A DNA stretch of 64,000 nt from Alternaria dauci (Eukaryota; Ascomycota; Dothideomycetes; Pleosporales; Pleosporaceae), in contig NC_091272.1 of assembly GCF_042100115.1 (NCBI RefSeq), positions 2,232,001 through 2,296,000 of the forward strand. Direction: 5' to 3'. Position 1 is the stretch's first letter. Each line of letters opens with the position of its first letter. Below the pieces are notes generated by a model. That model was not told where the DNA came from, did not search any database, and saw nothing but the letters and a program-made list of their open reading frames with translations. A program made the position numbers and the translations under genes. Positions 51,418 through 62,979 of this stretch are shown here, piece after piece.

Positions 51418-52719
51418 TTGGCAAGTCTCACTATGGCGATATTTCGGCGTTTTGGTCTTGCTACAACAGTACCTGGAGCGGGCCCATTTGTTCGTTCCTG
51501 GTGTAATCAAGTTGGACGCACGCGACTGGCTCCCCCAAGGCCTGTGCGACATCGCAGCATCTCAAGCACCAATGCCACCCCACGCGTTCATGTCTTGGGC
51601 CTAGGAAGTGTCGGCGCCTTCACAGCACACTCGCTTGCCGATATACCCACGAGGCCAGCAGTAACTCTACTGCTCCATCGTCTCTCTCTTGCACAAGACT
51701 ATGTGCAAAATGGGAGCAAGATCCGATTGAAGACGCACCAAGGCCAGCAGGTCGCTCAAGCAGGCTACAACATGGAGGTATTGCACGGCAAAATCTGGCA
51801 CTCCATGCACGATTCGCCCATATCTGCGAATGCTGAAGTACTGCAGTCAGTAAGAACCCCAATCGATGAATGCATCAGCGACCTTATCGTGTGCGTCAAG
51901 TCTACCCAGACGGTTGCAGCCCTGCGGCCGCTTCTGCCCAGACTCTCGCGCACATCCAACCTCATGTTTCTGCAAAACGGCGCAGGCATGATCGAAGACG
52001 CAAACACACACCTTTGGCCTGATCCGCATATGCGGCCAAATTACGTTACGGGAGTAATATCGCACGGCATCACTCTGAATCGACCCTTTGACATCACTCA
52101 CACAGGGCCTGCAGCAACATCGGTAGGACCAGTTCCTCGAGAAGATGGTGACACAGCCCAACCCCTTTCGCGGCTGCTAGACATTCTGCCTTTTGCGCAT
52201 CGTCTGAACTGTCAGGCTTATTCATGGCCCACTATCGTGAGTGTCACTGTACAAACTCCATACGAGACACACACACACACTGACTTGGTACACCCACATC
52301 AGCTTCAGATCCAACTAGAGAAGCTCGCCTGCAACGCGCTTAGCAACCCCATCTGTGCACTCGAGGATGCCGTGACTGCCTACATCCTCAGCATCCCAGA
52401 AACCAACATGAGACTCATGCAGGAAATCTCGTCTGTCATCCTTGCTCTGCCCGAACTACAGGGCGTACAAGGTGTGAAGGAGAGATTTTCGGCCAAATCT
52501 TTGTACCACACGGTAATGGACATTATTGAAAAGAATAGAGCAACTACGGTGAGTATGGTATGGGATATGAGAAATAGACGAGAGACGGAAATCAGATACA
52601 TCAATGGGTACTGGGCCAGACGTGGAAGGGAAGTGGGCGTGAGAACGCCATTGAACGACGAATTGGTGGAGAGAGTTCAGGCAATGACTGCAGATAAGCT
52701 GCGGGGAGCTGAGTCGTGA
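51418..52719 (+). CDS. 2-dehydropantoate 2-reductase-like protein
   Basis: Two exons (51418-52236, 52303-52719) sum to 1236 nt, 411 aa. NADPH Rossmann motif HVLGLGSVGAFTAHSLA near residue 57; CVKSTQT and FLQNGAGM in the N-terminal domain; KLACNALSNPICALEDA and the TEIRYINGYWARRG block (ketopantoate reductase C-terminal domain) after the intron. The enzyme class reduces ketopantoate to pantoate for coenzyme A. The N-terminal 45 residues are Arg/Ser/Pro-rich, suggesting mitochondrial targeting as in yeast Pan5-like proteins (inference). The intron is an introner-like element whose 66 nt is a multiple of three and contains no stop, so retention would add 22 residues. Confidence 0.85.
   Translation: MASLTMAIFRRFGLATTVPGAGPFVRSWCNQVGRTRLAPPRPVRHRSISSTNATPRVHVLGLGSVGAFTAHSLADIPTRPAVTLLLHRLSLAQDYVQNGSKIRLKTHQGQQVAQAGYNMEVLHGKIWHSMHDSPISANAEVLQSVRTPIDECISDLIVCVKSTQTVAALRPLLPRLSRTSNLMFLQNGAGMIEDANTHLWPDPHMRPNYVTGVISHGITLNRPFDITHTGPAATSVGPVPREDGDTAQPLSRLLDILPFAHRLNCQAYSWPTIVSVTVQTPYETHTHTDLVHPHQLQIQLEKLACNALSNPICALEDAVTAYILSIPETNMRLMQEISSVILALPELQGVQGVKERFSAKSLYHTVMDIIEKNRATTVSMVWDMRNRRETEIRYINGYWARRGREVGVRTPLNDELVERVQAMTADKLRGAES
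52237..52302 (+). mobile_element. Introner-like element, copy 8 (66-nt intron, in frame)
   Basis: Starts GTGAGTGTCAC, contains CTGTACAAACTCCATACGAG, an (AC)n expansion, then TGACTTGGTACACCC, and ends ACATCAG. The extra two nucleotides relative to other copies sit in the AC run. Removal joins WPTI to QIQLEK or LQIQLEK, restoring the conserved KLACNA helix. Confidence 0.72.
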
Positions 52720-53248
52720 TGTCCATGTTCTGGTGTATGATTAGCAAAACTCTTAGAACTGGATCAAGCGCTGGGACTTGATTGTAGATGGATAGGTGAT
52801 GATGCATGTTGATAAAGTGGTACAGCCCACAAGGCGCCCCACTTTCAGGTGTCTTGATTTCACTCTGACCACCGAACTCGTGCTCGATACGAAATAATCC
52901 CACGCCGCGATGGCAGTGTCAGTACGAAGAAAATTGTGAGCGTAGACAGAGGCTCGAGCTGCAAGTGCACGCATTCGGTAGCCAGACCACGCTGCGCATC
53001 TGATAGCTCACGCCACCTGGGCTGACAAACAGCGTGTATGCAGCACGTCGCATTACTATGGTGCAGCCCACCCGATGCACTCGCATGAGACGCGCCCAAC
53101 AATGGCGCTGGCCGGTAAAGACCGGACATGACCTCATTGCCATAAACTTCGCGGACCCTTAAAAGGTAGCTGCGCCCAACAGCCACCACCATACCAAACA
53201 AACTACTTTCTTAGCATCAAAGCTTCATTTGTCTGACAGCTCGGCAAC
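52720..53248. other. Intergenic, reductase to pyruvate decarboxylase
   Basis: 529 bases between two plus-strand genes. No repeat or gene supported; holds the decarboxylase promoter. Confidence 0.5.
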
Positions 53249-55127
53249 ATGGCACAGGATCTACGCTCCCAAGATATCAAAAACCCAATTGACGTTGCAG
53301 AGGTAAGTCGTACGGACCGTATGCATGTGAAAACGCGCTAATTGGCCGACGTAGTACCTCTTCCGCCGGCTACAACAGGTCGGGGTCGAGTCAGTGCATG
53401 GCGTTCCAGGAGACTACAACCTCGTAGCACTCGACTATATCCCCAAGGTCGGCCTAAAATGGGTCGGCAACTGCAATGAGCTCAATGCTGGTATGTAAAG
53501 CCCAGCCTTGCGCTAACAGCGGCTCGCTTGCGGGAGCGACCAATGTCAATCCGTCCGCCTCATACTAGACATACTAACAACTAATACAGGGTACGCGGCA
53601 GATGGCTACGCAAGAGTCAAGGGCATCTCTGCACTGGTCACGACTTTTGGTGTTGGAGAACTCTCCGCAGTCAATGCGATTGCTGGTGCGTACTCCGAGT
53701 ACGTACCGATAGTCCACATTGTCGGCTATCCATCGACTGTGTCCCAGAGGAACGGAGCACTGCTACACCACACTCTCGGAAATGGCGACTTTACCGTTTT
53801 CTCAAGAATGTCCAAGGAAATTTCGTGTGCTGTTTCGATGCTCAACAGCCAACACGAAGCGGCCATGCTAATTGACAACGCCATCCGGGAATGCTACCTA
53901 AAGTCGAGGCCCGTCTACATATCTTTGCCTAGCGACATGGTGACGGAGAAAGTCGATGGCGATCGCCTCAACACACCACTGGATCTGGAATACCCACAGA
54001 ACGACCAAGAAGCCGAAGACTATGTTGTAGATGTGGTCTTGAAATATCTGCATGCAGCAAAGAATCCTGTCATCCTTGTGGATGCCTGCGCTATCCGCCA
54101 CAGAGCGTTGAAGGAAACCCATGAACTGGTTGAAAAATCAGGCATCCCTACATTTGTTGCACCGATGGGAAAGGGCGCAGTGGATGAGTCTCTGCCCAAC
54201 TACGGCGGTGTATACGCGGGAGACGGTTCAAACGCCGGTGTGCGCGAACGCGTTGAGTCATCGGATCTTGTTCTCAGCATTGGTGCCATCAAATCCGACT
54301 TCAACACTGCAGGCTTCACTATCCGCATGTCGCAGCTGACCACTATCGATCTACACAGCTATGGATGCAAAGTGCGGTACTCGGAATACCCAGGTGTAAG
54401 AATGAACGGTGTTCTTTCCAAGGTTACAGCAAAGCTGGGAAAGCTCAATATCGAATCCGGACCTAGCCCGAATAACAATGTTCCAGAGAAGGAGACCGCA
54501 TCTACCGAATCTGCTATCAAGCATGCCTGGTTTTGGCCAAAACTCGGTCAGTGGCTGAAGAAGGACGATATCCTCATTACCGAGACTGGTACCTCCAACT
54601 TTGGCATCTGGGAAACTCGCTTCCCAACAGGCGTCAACGCCATCTCGCAGGTTCTCTGGGGTTCGATCGGATACGCGACTGGCTCCTGTCAAGGTGCTGC
54701 TCTTGCCGCCAAAGAATCAAACATCAAGCGCACCATACTCTTCACAGGTGACGGCTCCTTTCAACTCACAGCGCAAGAGGTGTCGACCATGATCCGCAAC
54801 AAGCTAGCACCCATCATTTTTGTAATCTGCAACAAGGGTTACACAATTGAGCGGCTCATCCACGGATGGGAGGACCCCTACAACGATGTCCAGGAATGGA
54901 AATACAAGGACATTCCCCGTGTCTTTGGCGCCGAAGAAGGCAGCGTCCTCACGTACTGGGTCGAGACAAGAGAGGAAGTTGAGAAGCTGTTCCAGGATGA
55001 GGAATTCTCTAGTGGCGAGACGCAAAAGATGCGGTTTGTCGAGTTGGTCATGCCGTGGGACGATGCACCGGCTGCGCTCAAGGCGGTTGCTGAGGCCGCG
55101 GCTAGGACGAATGCTAGTGCTGAGTAG
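53249..55127 (+). CDS. Pyruvate decarboxylase
   Basis: Three exons (53249-53302, 53355-53490, 53590-55127) sum to 1728 nt, 575 aa. N-terminal TPP-activating Glu is in [17 protein letters not shown], split by the second intron at the Gly codon. HH pair in [14 protein letters not shown]/Mg motif begins [11 protein letters not shown] and continues to [19 protein letters not shown] precedes it. The enzyme converts pyruvate to acetaldehyde in the cytosol, the committed step of ethanol fermentation and the pyruvate dehydrogenase bypass. Length is normal. A related decarboxylase (indole-3-pyruvate) cannot be excluded on sequence alone. Confidence 0.93.
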
Positions 55128-55646
55128 AGGGCGGATCAAGGGAATTGCAATTAATGGGTGGTGCTTGGGAAAGACTTCAATGTGGGATATGGCATTAGAC
55201 ATGGTTCTCTTCTCTTCGTATGAATAATGACATTCTAGACCTTTTCAGATATAGTCTTGTATACATTACTGACGCCATGACTTGACACTTGGATCATGAT
55301 CTTGAAACCAGATTGGATGCACTGCTTCAACCAGCGATCGTGCATTTTCTCTGCTGATGGAGACGTGTTTCCAGCTCAGGTAAGCCCTAGCAATCCGAGT
55401 TTAATCGAACATGGATAATGGTTTTGCAGTTCAGCTACTTGCTTGTAATCACAGTCAGTCCAGTAGCGCTGAATTGGTGCTCATGGTCTCTTATTGCATT
55501 TTTCATATGCGGATATGATCCGTACGTATTTCAGTTGTCGTTACTTCGTGACATATCCATATTGTCTTCATGTACCGACCGTGTCCTATCACCTCTTGCT
55601 CTAAATATCATCTCATTAAATTTACTTCATGACTCCAAGCCCTCTT
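55128..55646. other. Convergent intergenic region, decarboxylase / PEBP gene
   Basis: 519 bases between two stop codons; 3' UTRs and terminators expected. AT-richer than neighbours. No gene seen. Confidence 0.5.
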
Positions 55647-56484
55647 TTACAAAGCAATAGCAAAGACAACCGCCACGACCGTCGTGCTCATTGCCGCCCA
55701 AAACGTCCTACCAGCAATCACCATGCCACTCGCATCACCCGAAGCGGGGCCGCCCGTATCAGCACCATCCCCCGTTGGGCTCGGCCTCGGGGGCGGGAAG
55801 CTTGTGTTTGTCGGCGTCTCAGTAAGGTTCTGCACTGTAATCCAGGTCGCAGCGATTGCATTCGTCAGATTCGCATCAGCGGCGAACTGGCTGATGTTGA
55901 AGAAGACCCTGTTGTCTGCGAGATCCTCGTACATGGATGGTATGCTAAAGTTGCGGGGTTGTGCCATGAGAATGAAGGTGTAGCTGTGTGGGATATCGCC
56001 GACAGGAGGTGAGGGCTGGAGGTACGGGACTGGATTATCCGAGGGGATCACGAGCGGCGAATCGGTCGTGTTTGCAGAAATGGGGACGGAGCGTGTGACG
56101 TTTGTGGCGATCCAGTGGACGAGTTGGACGCGCGAGTTGTTACGGGGCACGTCGAGGTCGACCATGAGGAGGACGCATTGGCCGGGGCCTCGCTCGTCGG
56201 TGAACCATACTGGCGACGCGATTGTCGGGCGTTGTGCGGTTTCTGGTGGTGAGTGTTAATTTGGAGTTGCGGAGACTCAGGTCGGGCCTGACTCGACTGC
56301 GCCGCGACGACAGAGAATGGAACATACCAGGACGGGGAATCCGCTCTCCACCAGGCGACACGGTATTGTTCCCGTATATGACGGTCAAGTTCTGGGAAAC
56401 CTGGATGGGAAACCCAGGTGCCGTTGCCGCCGTCGCAACACCCGCTAGGAGCGCAGTGGCGCTCAGAATCGTCTTTGTGAACAT
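55647..56484 (-). CDS. Secreted, GPI-type phosphatidylethanolamine-binding (PEBP) family protein
   Basis: Two exons (56484-56328, 56242-55647) sum to 753 nt, 250 aa. Signal peptide at 1-19 (ILSATALLAGVATA). The PEBP fold shows in VLLMVDLDVPRNNSR, QLVHWIATNV and GDIPHSYTFILMAQP, the ligand-pocket blocks. Several N-glycosylation sites (NLT, NNT, NVT, NTT, NIS, NTS) agree with secretion. The C-terminus ends in a small-residue omega site region (SGDASG) and a hydrophobic tail (MSTTVVAVVFAIAL), so a GPI anchor is likely. PEBP proteins bind phospholipids or inhibit carboxypeptidase Y (Tfs1); secreted fungal members are little studied. Confidence 0.82.
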
Positions 56485-57266
56485 GCTTGTCGTTGGTCTT
56501 CGTCAGTATTGTTATTGTTGTTGTTGTTGGTCGTGGTGGTGTGTTTTGTTGCGCTGCGATGGAGTCGTCGCTTGATGATGCGGAAAAAGAAGGAACGCGC
56601 GCTGCTTCTTTGGTTCTTGTCTTGGACCTGCGCAAGCTGCGGGAGCTTGGTGAATGGTTCGCGACTAAGGGCGTAATTGCGAGTACCCGAAGTGACAGCT
56701 CCAGAGGTCGTTCATGACGTTTACCAAGTCTCGATCGAGGGCCGGGCCTTGTTCGGGCGTTAGGCAAGAGCGGCATCCCGGCACAACTCACCTGAGCGAC
56801 AGCGCTGATTTGCTTGCCAGAGGGCCCGTGTTCATGCGGTAGTCAGGGTTACAAACACGGCGGCGCTGGTCGCCTTGTGCTCATGAGCCGTTAGACTTTT
56901 GGTCGGAGTAATGGACTATTGCACGGGTGCGCATTGTCATCATGGTTGCGTGAGTCTAAGCATACGCCGTTGGCTTTCGTCGCGACACGTGCTCGCGTAG
57001 TTGAGGACCTCAGGAACGGATACCGGCAGAATGCCCATGGCTACTCTGGCCGCCTTCAGTAATGCGCCCGCACGATTCCTTCATATAAACCATGCATGGA
57101 TAAAGTGTGCCTGCATTTCGTCTATGCTCTATGTTTTGGAAGCCCTGTCTCGGCTCATGCTGCACATCTCGACCTCTCAGCAGCAGGCCCATTGCTTTTC
57201 GCTCTAGGCGCAATCATCATGTCTGCGCAAGCGACATGGTACTCGAAACACTGTACATTGCCAGTC
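56485..57266. other. Intergenic, PEBP gene 5' side to adenylosuccinate synthetase 3' side
   Basis: 782 bases with short domain-less frames. Promoter of the PEBP gene is expected near 56490-56900. Nothing else supported. Confidence 0.5.
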
Positions 57267-58693
57267 CTATGATCGAGAGATCATGTGGTCTCGTGCAGGG
57301 CCAACGCCAATCCACTTGATCTTTACTCCAACAAACTTCTCAATGTACTCAATGTAGTTCCTCGCCTGGACGGGCAGGTCGTAGTAGCTCGTCACACCAG
57401 TTGTAGGCTTCTTCCAGCCAGGCAGCGTGTCGTACTGTACTTCGACTTGGGCCAGTATGTCCGTGTTTGCAGGGAAACCTTCGAGCACCTCACCGTTGTA
57501 CGAGTAGGATGTCGCAACTTTGAGTTCGTCAAAGTCGTCGAGGACGTCGAGCTTGGTGAGATTGATGGCCGTGTAGTCGTTGCAGGCATGCGAGTGCTTG
57601 ACGACGACCAGGTCGAGCCAGCCGCAGCGGCGCTTGCGACCGGTTGTGACGCCGACTTCGTGGCCCACTGACTGGAGCTTTTCGCCCAGCTCATTCAGCT
57701 GCTCGGTAGGGAAGGGGCCGCTGCTATACGTTAGTCCACGTTCCTCGTCTTTAGAGACTAATGCAAACTCACGATCCGACACGTGTGGTGTAGGCCTTGA
57801 CTACACCAATGACCTCCTTCAGTGACCGCCAGCCCAAGTTGAGACCTGTGATGACACCTCCGAGACCAGTGTTTGACGACGTGACGAAGGGGTACGTTCC
57901 GTAGTCGATGTCCAGCATCAGCGCGTTTGCACCTTCTACGAGGATCTTGGCCTTCTTCTCCTTGGCTGATGCGAGGAGCGGGATCTGGTCGACGACATAG
58001 GGAGCGAGCTTCTCGCGCAGAGTCTGCTCGTAGTGTCAGTCTTCGCATCGCACAATCCGACGCCGCCATGACTAACCTTGTACTGCGCAATCTCCTCGTC
58101 CACGTCGTACTTGAGCAGATCACCGTAGCGCTTCTGGAATCCCGAGGCTAATCTCCGGAGCTTTGTCTCGAAGATCTGCTCGTCGAACAGGTCGCACATG
58201 CGGAGACCGCTCCTGGTCATCTTGGTGCTGTAGGTTGGGCCAATGCCCTTCTTGGTTGTGCCTATGTCCCACAATCAGCAGTCGCGTCCCTCGTCATGCG
58301 CATTCATTTCTCACCAATCATGCCACCACCCAGTTCCACTTCTTCCAGACCATCGACCTTCTGGTGCACGTCGAAGACGACATGTGCTCTGTCCGAGATG
58401 TATATCCGTCCCTCAGTGTTCAAGCCATGTTTCTCCAGCGCCTCCAATTCCTTGAAGAAGCTCGGTACGTGGACGACGCAGCCGCTTCCAATGACGTTGA
58501 TGCAGCCGGGGTTGACAAGACCACTGGGAAGGATATGGAAGTCGTACGTCACGCCGTTTGCGACGATGGTGTGTCCGGCGTTGTTACCACCTTGGGCGCG
58601 GCAGCAGATTTGCGATTCGTGAGCGAGTATGTCGGCGAGCTTGCCCTTGCCTTCGTCGCCCCATTGGGCCCCGAGCACAACGGTAGTTGTCAT
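57267..58693 (-). CDS. ADE12: Adenylosuccinate synthetase
   Basis: Four exons (58693-58315, 58261-58077, 58023-57773, 57720-57267) sum to 1269 nt, 422 aa. The start at 58693 puts the first P-loop-like motif, [15 protein letters not shown], at residue 5, as in other fungi; a frame from 58753 would add 20 residues. GGNNAGHT holds the catalytic His; [14 protein letters not shown] follows the first intron; the IMP/GTP region [15 protein letters not shown] and C-terminal [17 protein letters not shown] are intact. The enzyme condenses IMP and aspartate with GTP, the first step to AMP. Cytosolic. Confidence 0.95.
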
Positions 58694-59457
58694 CGTGAGG
58701 ACGAGGAACGAAGAAAAGGGAATGGACGGAGCGGCGAGTGGGTGGGTTTTCAATTGCCCATGGAGAAGCGGACTTGGCCGAGTTAGTCACAGAGTCCAAC
58801 AAAAAGATTTGCGCCCTTGGACGTCGCAATCAGCGCGTGGAAACACACCTGCCGTTAGGCTCGGGGCGCAAACGACAAGTTAGACCGCTTACGCTTACGC
58901 CGATGACGAGTGGCTCGGATTTCAAGCGCTGTGCAATCTCTCGACTCAATTGCTTGTTGCCCGTCTTCGGCGTTATGTTTCTTTTACCATTCTCGTACCC
59001 CACCATACCCCACCAACGCAACGACACGATGCCGCCATTTTCAGCACGAGCCAATGACGCATCTGCCTCAGCAAAACACGTATCCAGCTAGCAGAGGTAA
59101 TAGTCGCGTTGTAGGCTTGTAGCCTAGTGAACACGGCAACCTTGAAAGCATATTACGACATACCAACCTTGATGAAGCGACCAATAGACATCGACGCCCG
59201 TATGCATTATATGCTCGAACCCTGAATCTGCCGACATAGAGTGAGGGCACAGCTAGACCACATATCGTCACAAGTCTGACATCACATTTCACAATCCAGA
59301 TGCAATGACGGGGATCTTTCATCACCCATAGTTCATTGGGCGAGTTGCTAGGAAAAGGTTGAATTCCTATGTGGCACGAGTCATGCCGCTACGCTAACAT
59401 TGAGCAAAGTAAAACGAACGAGGCGTTGAAGTCGTATCGAATCGTGAACATGCACAC
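58694..59457. other. Intergenic, synthetase 5' side to transporter 3' side
   Basis: 764 bases. No frame with domain, no repeat seen; contains the synthetase promoter and the transporter terminator. Confidence 0.5.
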
Positions 59458-61291
59458 CTAGTGGATGTAACGGAACTCGGGGTGTCTGTATCCGAGGTCC
59501 CTGATCTGAGCTTCTGTTTTACCAACCAGACGGTGGTCTCGCTTGCCCAGGTCACGCTGCCTATTCTCCCATTTGCAATAAAAGATTCCGAAAGTTGCTA
59601 GAAGGGCCACGCAAATCTGACCGGTCAAGTTAATCGTATGACCCGTCGGGTATTTTGGTGCGTCCTGGGAAGTATACGTCCTACAATATGTTAGCCGTGT
59701 ATTTCAGTCGTAACTTCTCCATAACTTAACGTACCAGGTCGCAAGGATCCCTCCAGCAGTACCAAGTGTGACGACATAGGCAGTCGAGACCGAGCGGATA
59801 GCAGGACCTGCCGCGTTGTTTGCCGCCCACGCGAGGAAGCCAGGACCACCTGGAAATGCGCCAATGGTGATTAGGAAAATACCACCGTATCGGACGTCCG
59901 GGTTGGTAGCCCACCGCATGATAGAGAAGCCTGCAATAGCCGGGAGAGTAAAAAAAGCGAGGTAGATACCACGGCGGTTCGTTTTGTCTGAAACAAAGGC
60001 CACAGTAATAGCAACCACGCACGCGCATACGTAGGGCGGTACGGAATAGAGTTGGGACTTCGTGGCCGTCCAGCCAAGATCCCTGAGAATAGTGGGCTAG
60101 TAATGTATGTTAGCAAAGAAGACTCTCGTGGATGAATATCGGCTTACCATAAACAGAGAGATACCCTGCACAGTAATGTTGATAAAGAAGAAGCCAAAGG
60201 CGCAGAAGTAGTTTGTGATGTTCATCATAGCCCTCTTGACATGGTGAACTTCTGTCTTCTCATTCTCATCGGCTCCACTCCTGAGCACAAGTCGCTGGGT
60301 AGCAATCATTCGCTCGCGCTCGTTCAGGAACCAGCATTCTTGTGGGCTGCGAGGCATGAGGAAGGGAGCTGCAAGGCCGACGAGTACGGTAAAAAGACCC
60401 TCGAAGAAGAAGATGTTACGCCAGGTATGAATGATCATACCCGAGGCTCCCCATGGCGGAATGCGAGCGAGACTGTCACTGAGTTAGATGTCGAAATGAT
60501 AGAAATTCTGTCGCAAACTTACACAGTGGCAAGCAGTCCACCAAAGGCTCCAGCCATGGAGGCTGCGGAGACGTAGATACCGATGCGGAACAAGAGCTCG
60601 TTGCGCTTGTAGAAGCAGGTGATGAAGAATGCAAGTCCGCTATGTGGTCATTGTTAGAAGATGCTAGGCGCTGTTCGTGTGAATACTTACGGCATTACAC
60701 CACCTTCAAAGACTCCTAGGAAGCCTCTTGCAACTAGCAATCCCGCAAAGTTGTTCACAAAAGCGCTGCAGAGCGACACCATGCCGAACCCGCACACAAG
60801 AAGTGGTAGATAGTACTTCGGGCCGAGCTTCTTCAAGAGAATGTTGCTGGGTACTTCGACAAACATGTAAACAATGTAGAAGATCGAAGTCACCCAGTTG
60901 AAGCGGTAACCCACGAGATTCAGGTCCTCGGCCATACCCTGAATACGTGCATTTCCAACGTTGACTCTACAAAGACGGTCAGCAAATAGCTCTGCGTGTA
61001 ATATAATGGTCCATACCGATCAAGGAAGCAAAGCAAGTATAGAAAGGTAGTGAGCGGCACGATCACTCGGTCCAGTTTACGTCGGACTTTCTTCTCTTCC
61101 TCGGCCGTCCAGGTGAACTCGCCATCAGTAGATCGATCGCTTCCATTGGACTCTTCTACTACCGATCTGGTTAACATATGACTGAAAGAGGACTGATCAG
61201 AAAACTTACGGAAAACATTATCTCCCTTCTCAATCTCGATAGGTGTCCGGGTTGGATGTATCTCCGTCGATACCGTTCCTATTTGTGCCAT
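59458..61291 (-). CDS. MFS transporter, anion:cation symporter (allantoate-permease-like) family
   Basis: Seven exons (61291-61210, 61158-61017, 60966-60691, 60639-60523, 60472-60148, 60096-59735, 59680-59458) sum to 1527 nt, 508 aa. Start of TM1 reads LYLLCFLDRVNVGNARIQGM, with the DRxNxGNA motif of this family. VEVPSNILLKKLGPKYYLP, GLLVARGFLGVFEGGVMPG, and WRNIFFFEGLFTVLVGLAAPFL are the next conserved blocks, and about 12 membrane segments are present. Family members carry allantoate, ureidosuccinate, nicotinate, pantothenate or biotin precursors. Substrate is not decidable here. The transporter and the ureidoglycolate lyase could both serve allantoin use, but they are not linked. Confidence 0.87.
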
Positions 61292-62979
61292 GTTGACGAA
61301 GCTGGATTCCGAGGTTGGTACTCAGAGTTTGCGAGGGTGAAATCTCTTCGTCTTCGTGTCGTGGCCCCACACGTTCCGAAAAGTCTGGGGAAAAGAATCT
61401 GGGGAAGAGCACAGCCCATATAAGGACGTACGATGCGTCCGGATACCCGATTAGCCCACTCGTCGCACAATCGTGTATTGGGGCGCAAGTCAAAAACCAG
61501 GAAGGAAGAATCGGCAGTTGCTTCGCAGCCCTTAGCTGAAACGACCACGGCACTATATTTTGCTCCATTCCCGGTCCACTACGCTACCGTCCTGTTCAAG
61601 CTGGCGGCTCGATTGAACAGGGTGCGAAATCGGTGCGGAAATTTAACCGAGTCGACACAGGAGCCCTACACAATGCCGCATAATTGCCAACAACCTTCTC
61701 TTTGGCTGGTGTGTTGCGGGGGCCTTTCTTGGCCGACATGGGATTGAGTCGTGGAGCACGAGAGTGTGGCGGGAGGGCGCCTCTGTTTTGGTCACGTTGA
61801 AACGCCATGCGTGCGAAGCCGAACGAGGACTTTGGCGTTGCTAGCAGCTCACAACGAGTTTCGGCAGTTGTTCCCTCTCTTCTCAAAGCTTCACGAACAT
61901 GCTAAGATGTCTTAGTCACAAGAATCTTATGTCAGACTGCTGTCGACTGGGCGGACTGCGGTCAGATTGCGGGCATACATGCTGTGCAGGAGAACTTTAT
62001 CCACAGGCTCTTCTGGACACGCCGTACGTGAGCGATTCTTCTCCTGCCAGCCCGAATAAGTGGATTGTTATTTGCTGCATATTTGCACTGCATAAGGTGT
62101 GTATTATCCAGGTGTTCGGTACGTTTTCGTATGGTGATCGGGGACATCAGAAGCGGTGCGGCTGGGTGTCTTCTACTACGCGTCATAATATGCCGATGCG
62201 CATGGATTGCGAGGCCCCTGCCACCTCGGAACCACCCGGTTCCCTCAACGGCGTATACCTTGGGTTTTCCTTGCCTTTGCGTGAATGACACAGTATCGCA
62301 TTTTACTAATACGTGCCGATCAAGTCGATATTACTCAACTGGTCTTCCGTACCAATGGAAAAACGAGTATATAAAAACGTGCGCGGTAGTCCTCGGTGCC
62401 CGAAGCTAATACCACCACATGGGTAGAAGGTAGGATATGAGCCATCGAGCTGAATAACCAACCACTTCGAGGATCTGTTTGTTGTTACATCGAGACTACC
62501 TAGGTATACATGATGCCGGAATGTCTGCAGAATCTCTTCCCATCGGCACGCCGTGCCCATGACCTACGACTCCGCAGTTCCAACACAATGACGACCACTT
62601 CTCTTGTATCCACCAAGTTCTTGGAACCCTCCCTGAGCCAATCCGGTCTTGCCGACGCGTCACCTCAATCCGCCCCGGGGCCGAAGATAGCTGCATGGGC
62701 GTTGGTGGCTTCCCCAGCTTTACGTGTAGAACCTGCTGAGCTATGGTAGTTGCCTCGGATGTATGACTATCCTCGGCTGCGGCTATGAGTATCGGCAACG
62801 TTGGACCGCCGCTTCGCCAGATTGCTCTCTTTTGCCCACACTGTCTACTATTACTGCGCGGTACGATCGGCCGAATATACTCAGACTAAGCTTGTACAAT
62901 ACTGTTTTCTTGTAGATCTTTTTCGTCGAAATTCCATTCATCATCTTCTCAGAAAGCTATGCGCAACTTTTCTCTCGAG
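61292..62979. other. Intergenic, no supported gene
   Basis: 1.7 kb right of the transporter start. Only short frames (for example 61596-61886, 62510-62749) without domain or splice-supported extension. A TATATAAAA sequence near 62369 is not tied to any gene I can define. Confidence 0.45.

Noticed and set aside
23640..61291. Allantoin-utilisation cluster (ureidoglycolate lyase plus allantoate-permease-type transporter)
   Set aside because: The two genes are 35 kb apart with unrelated genes between, and the transporter substrate is undetermined.
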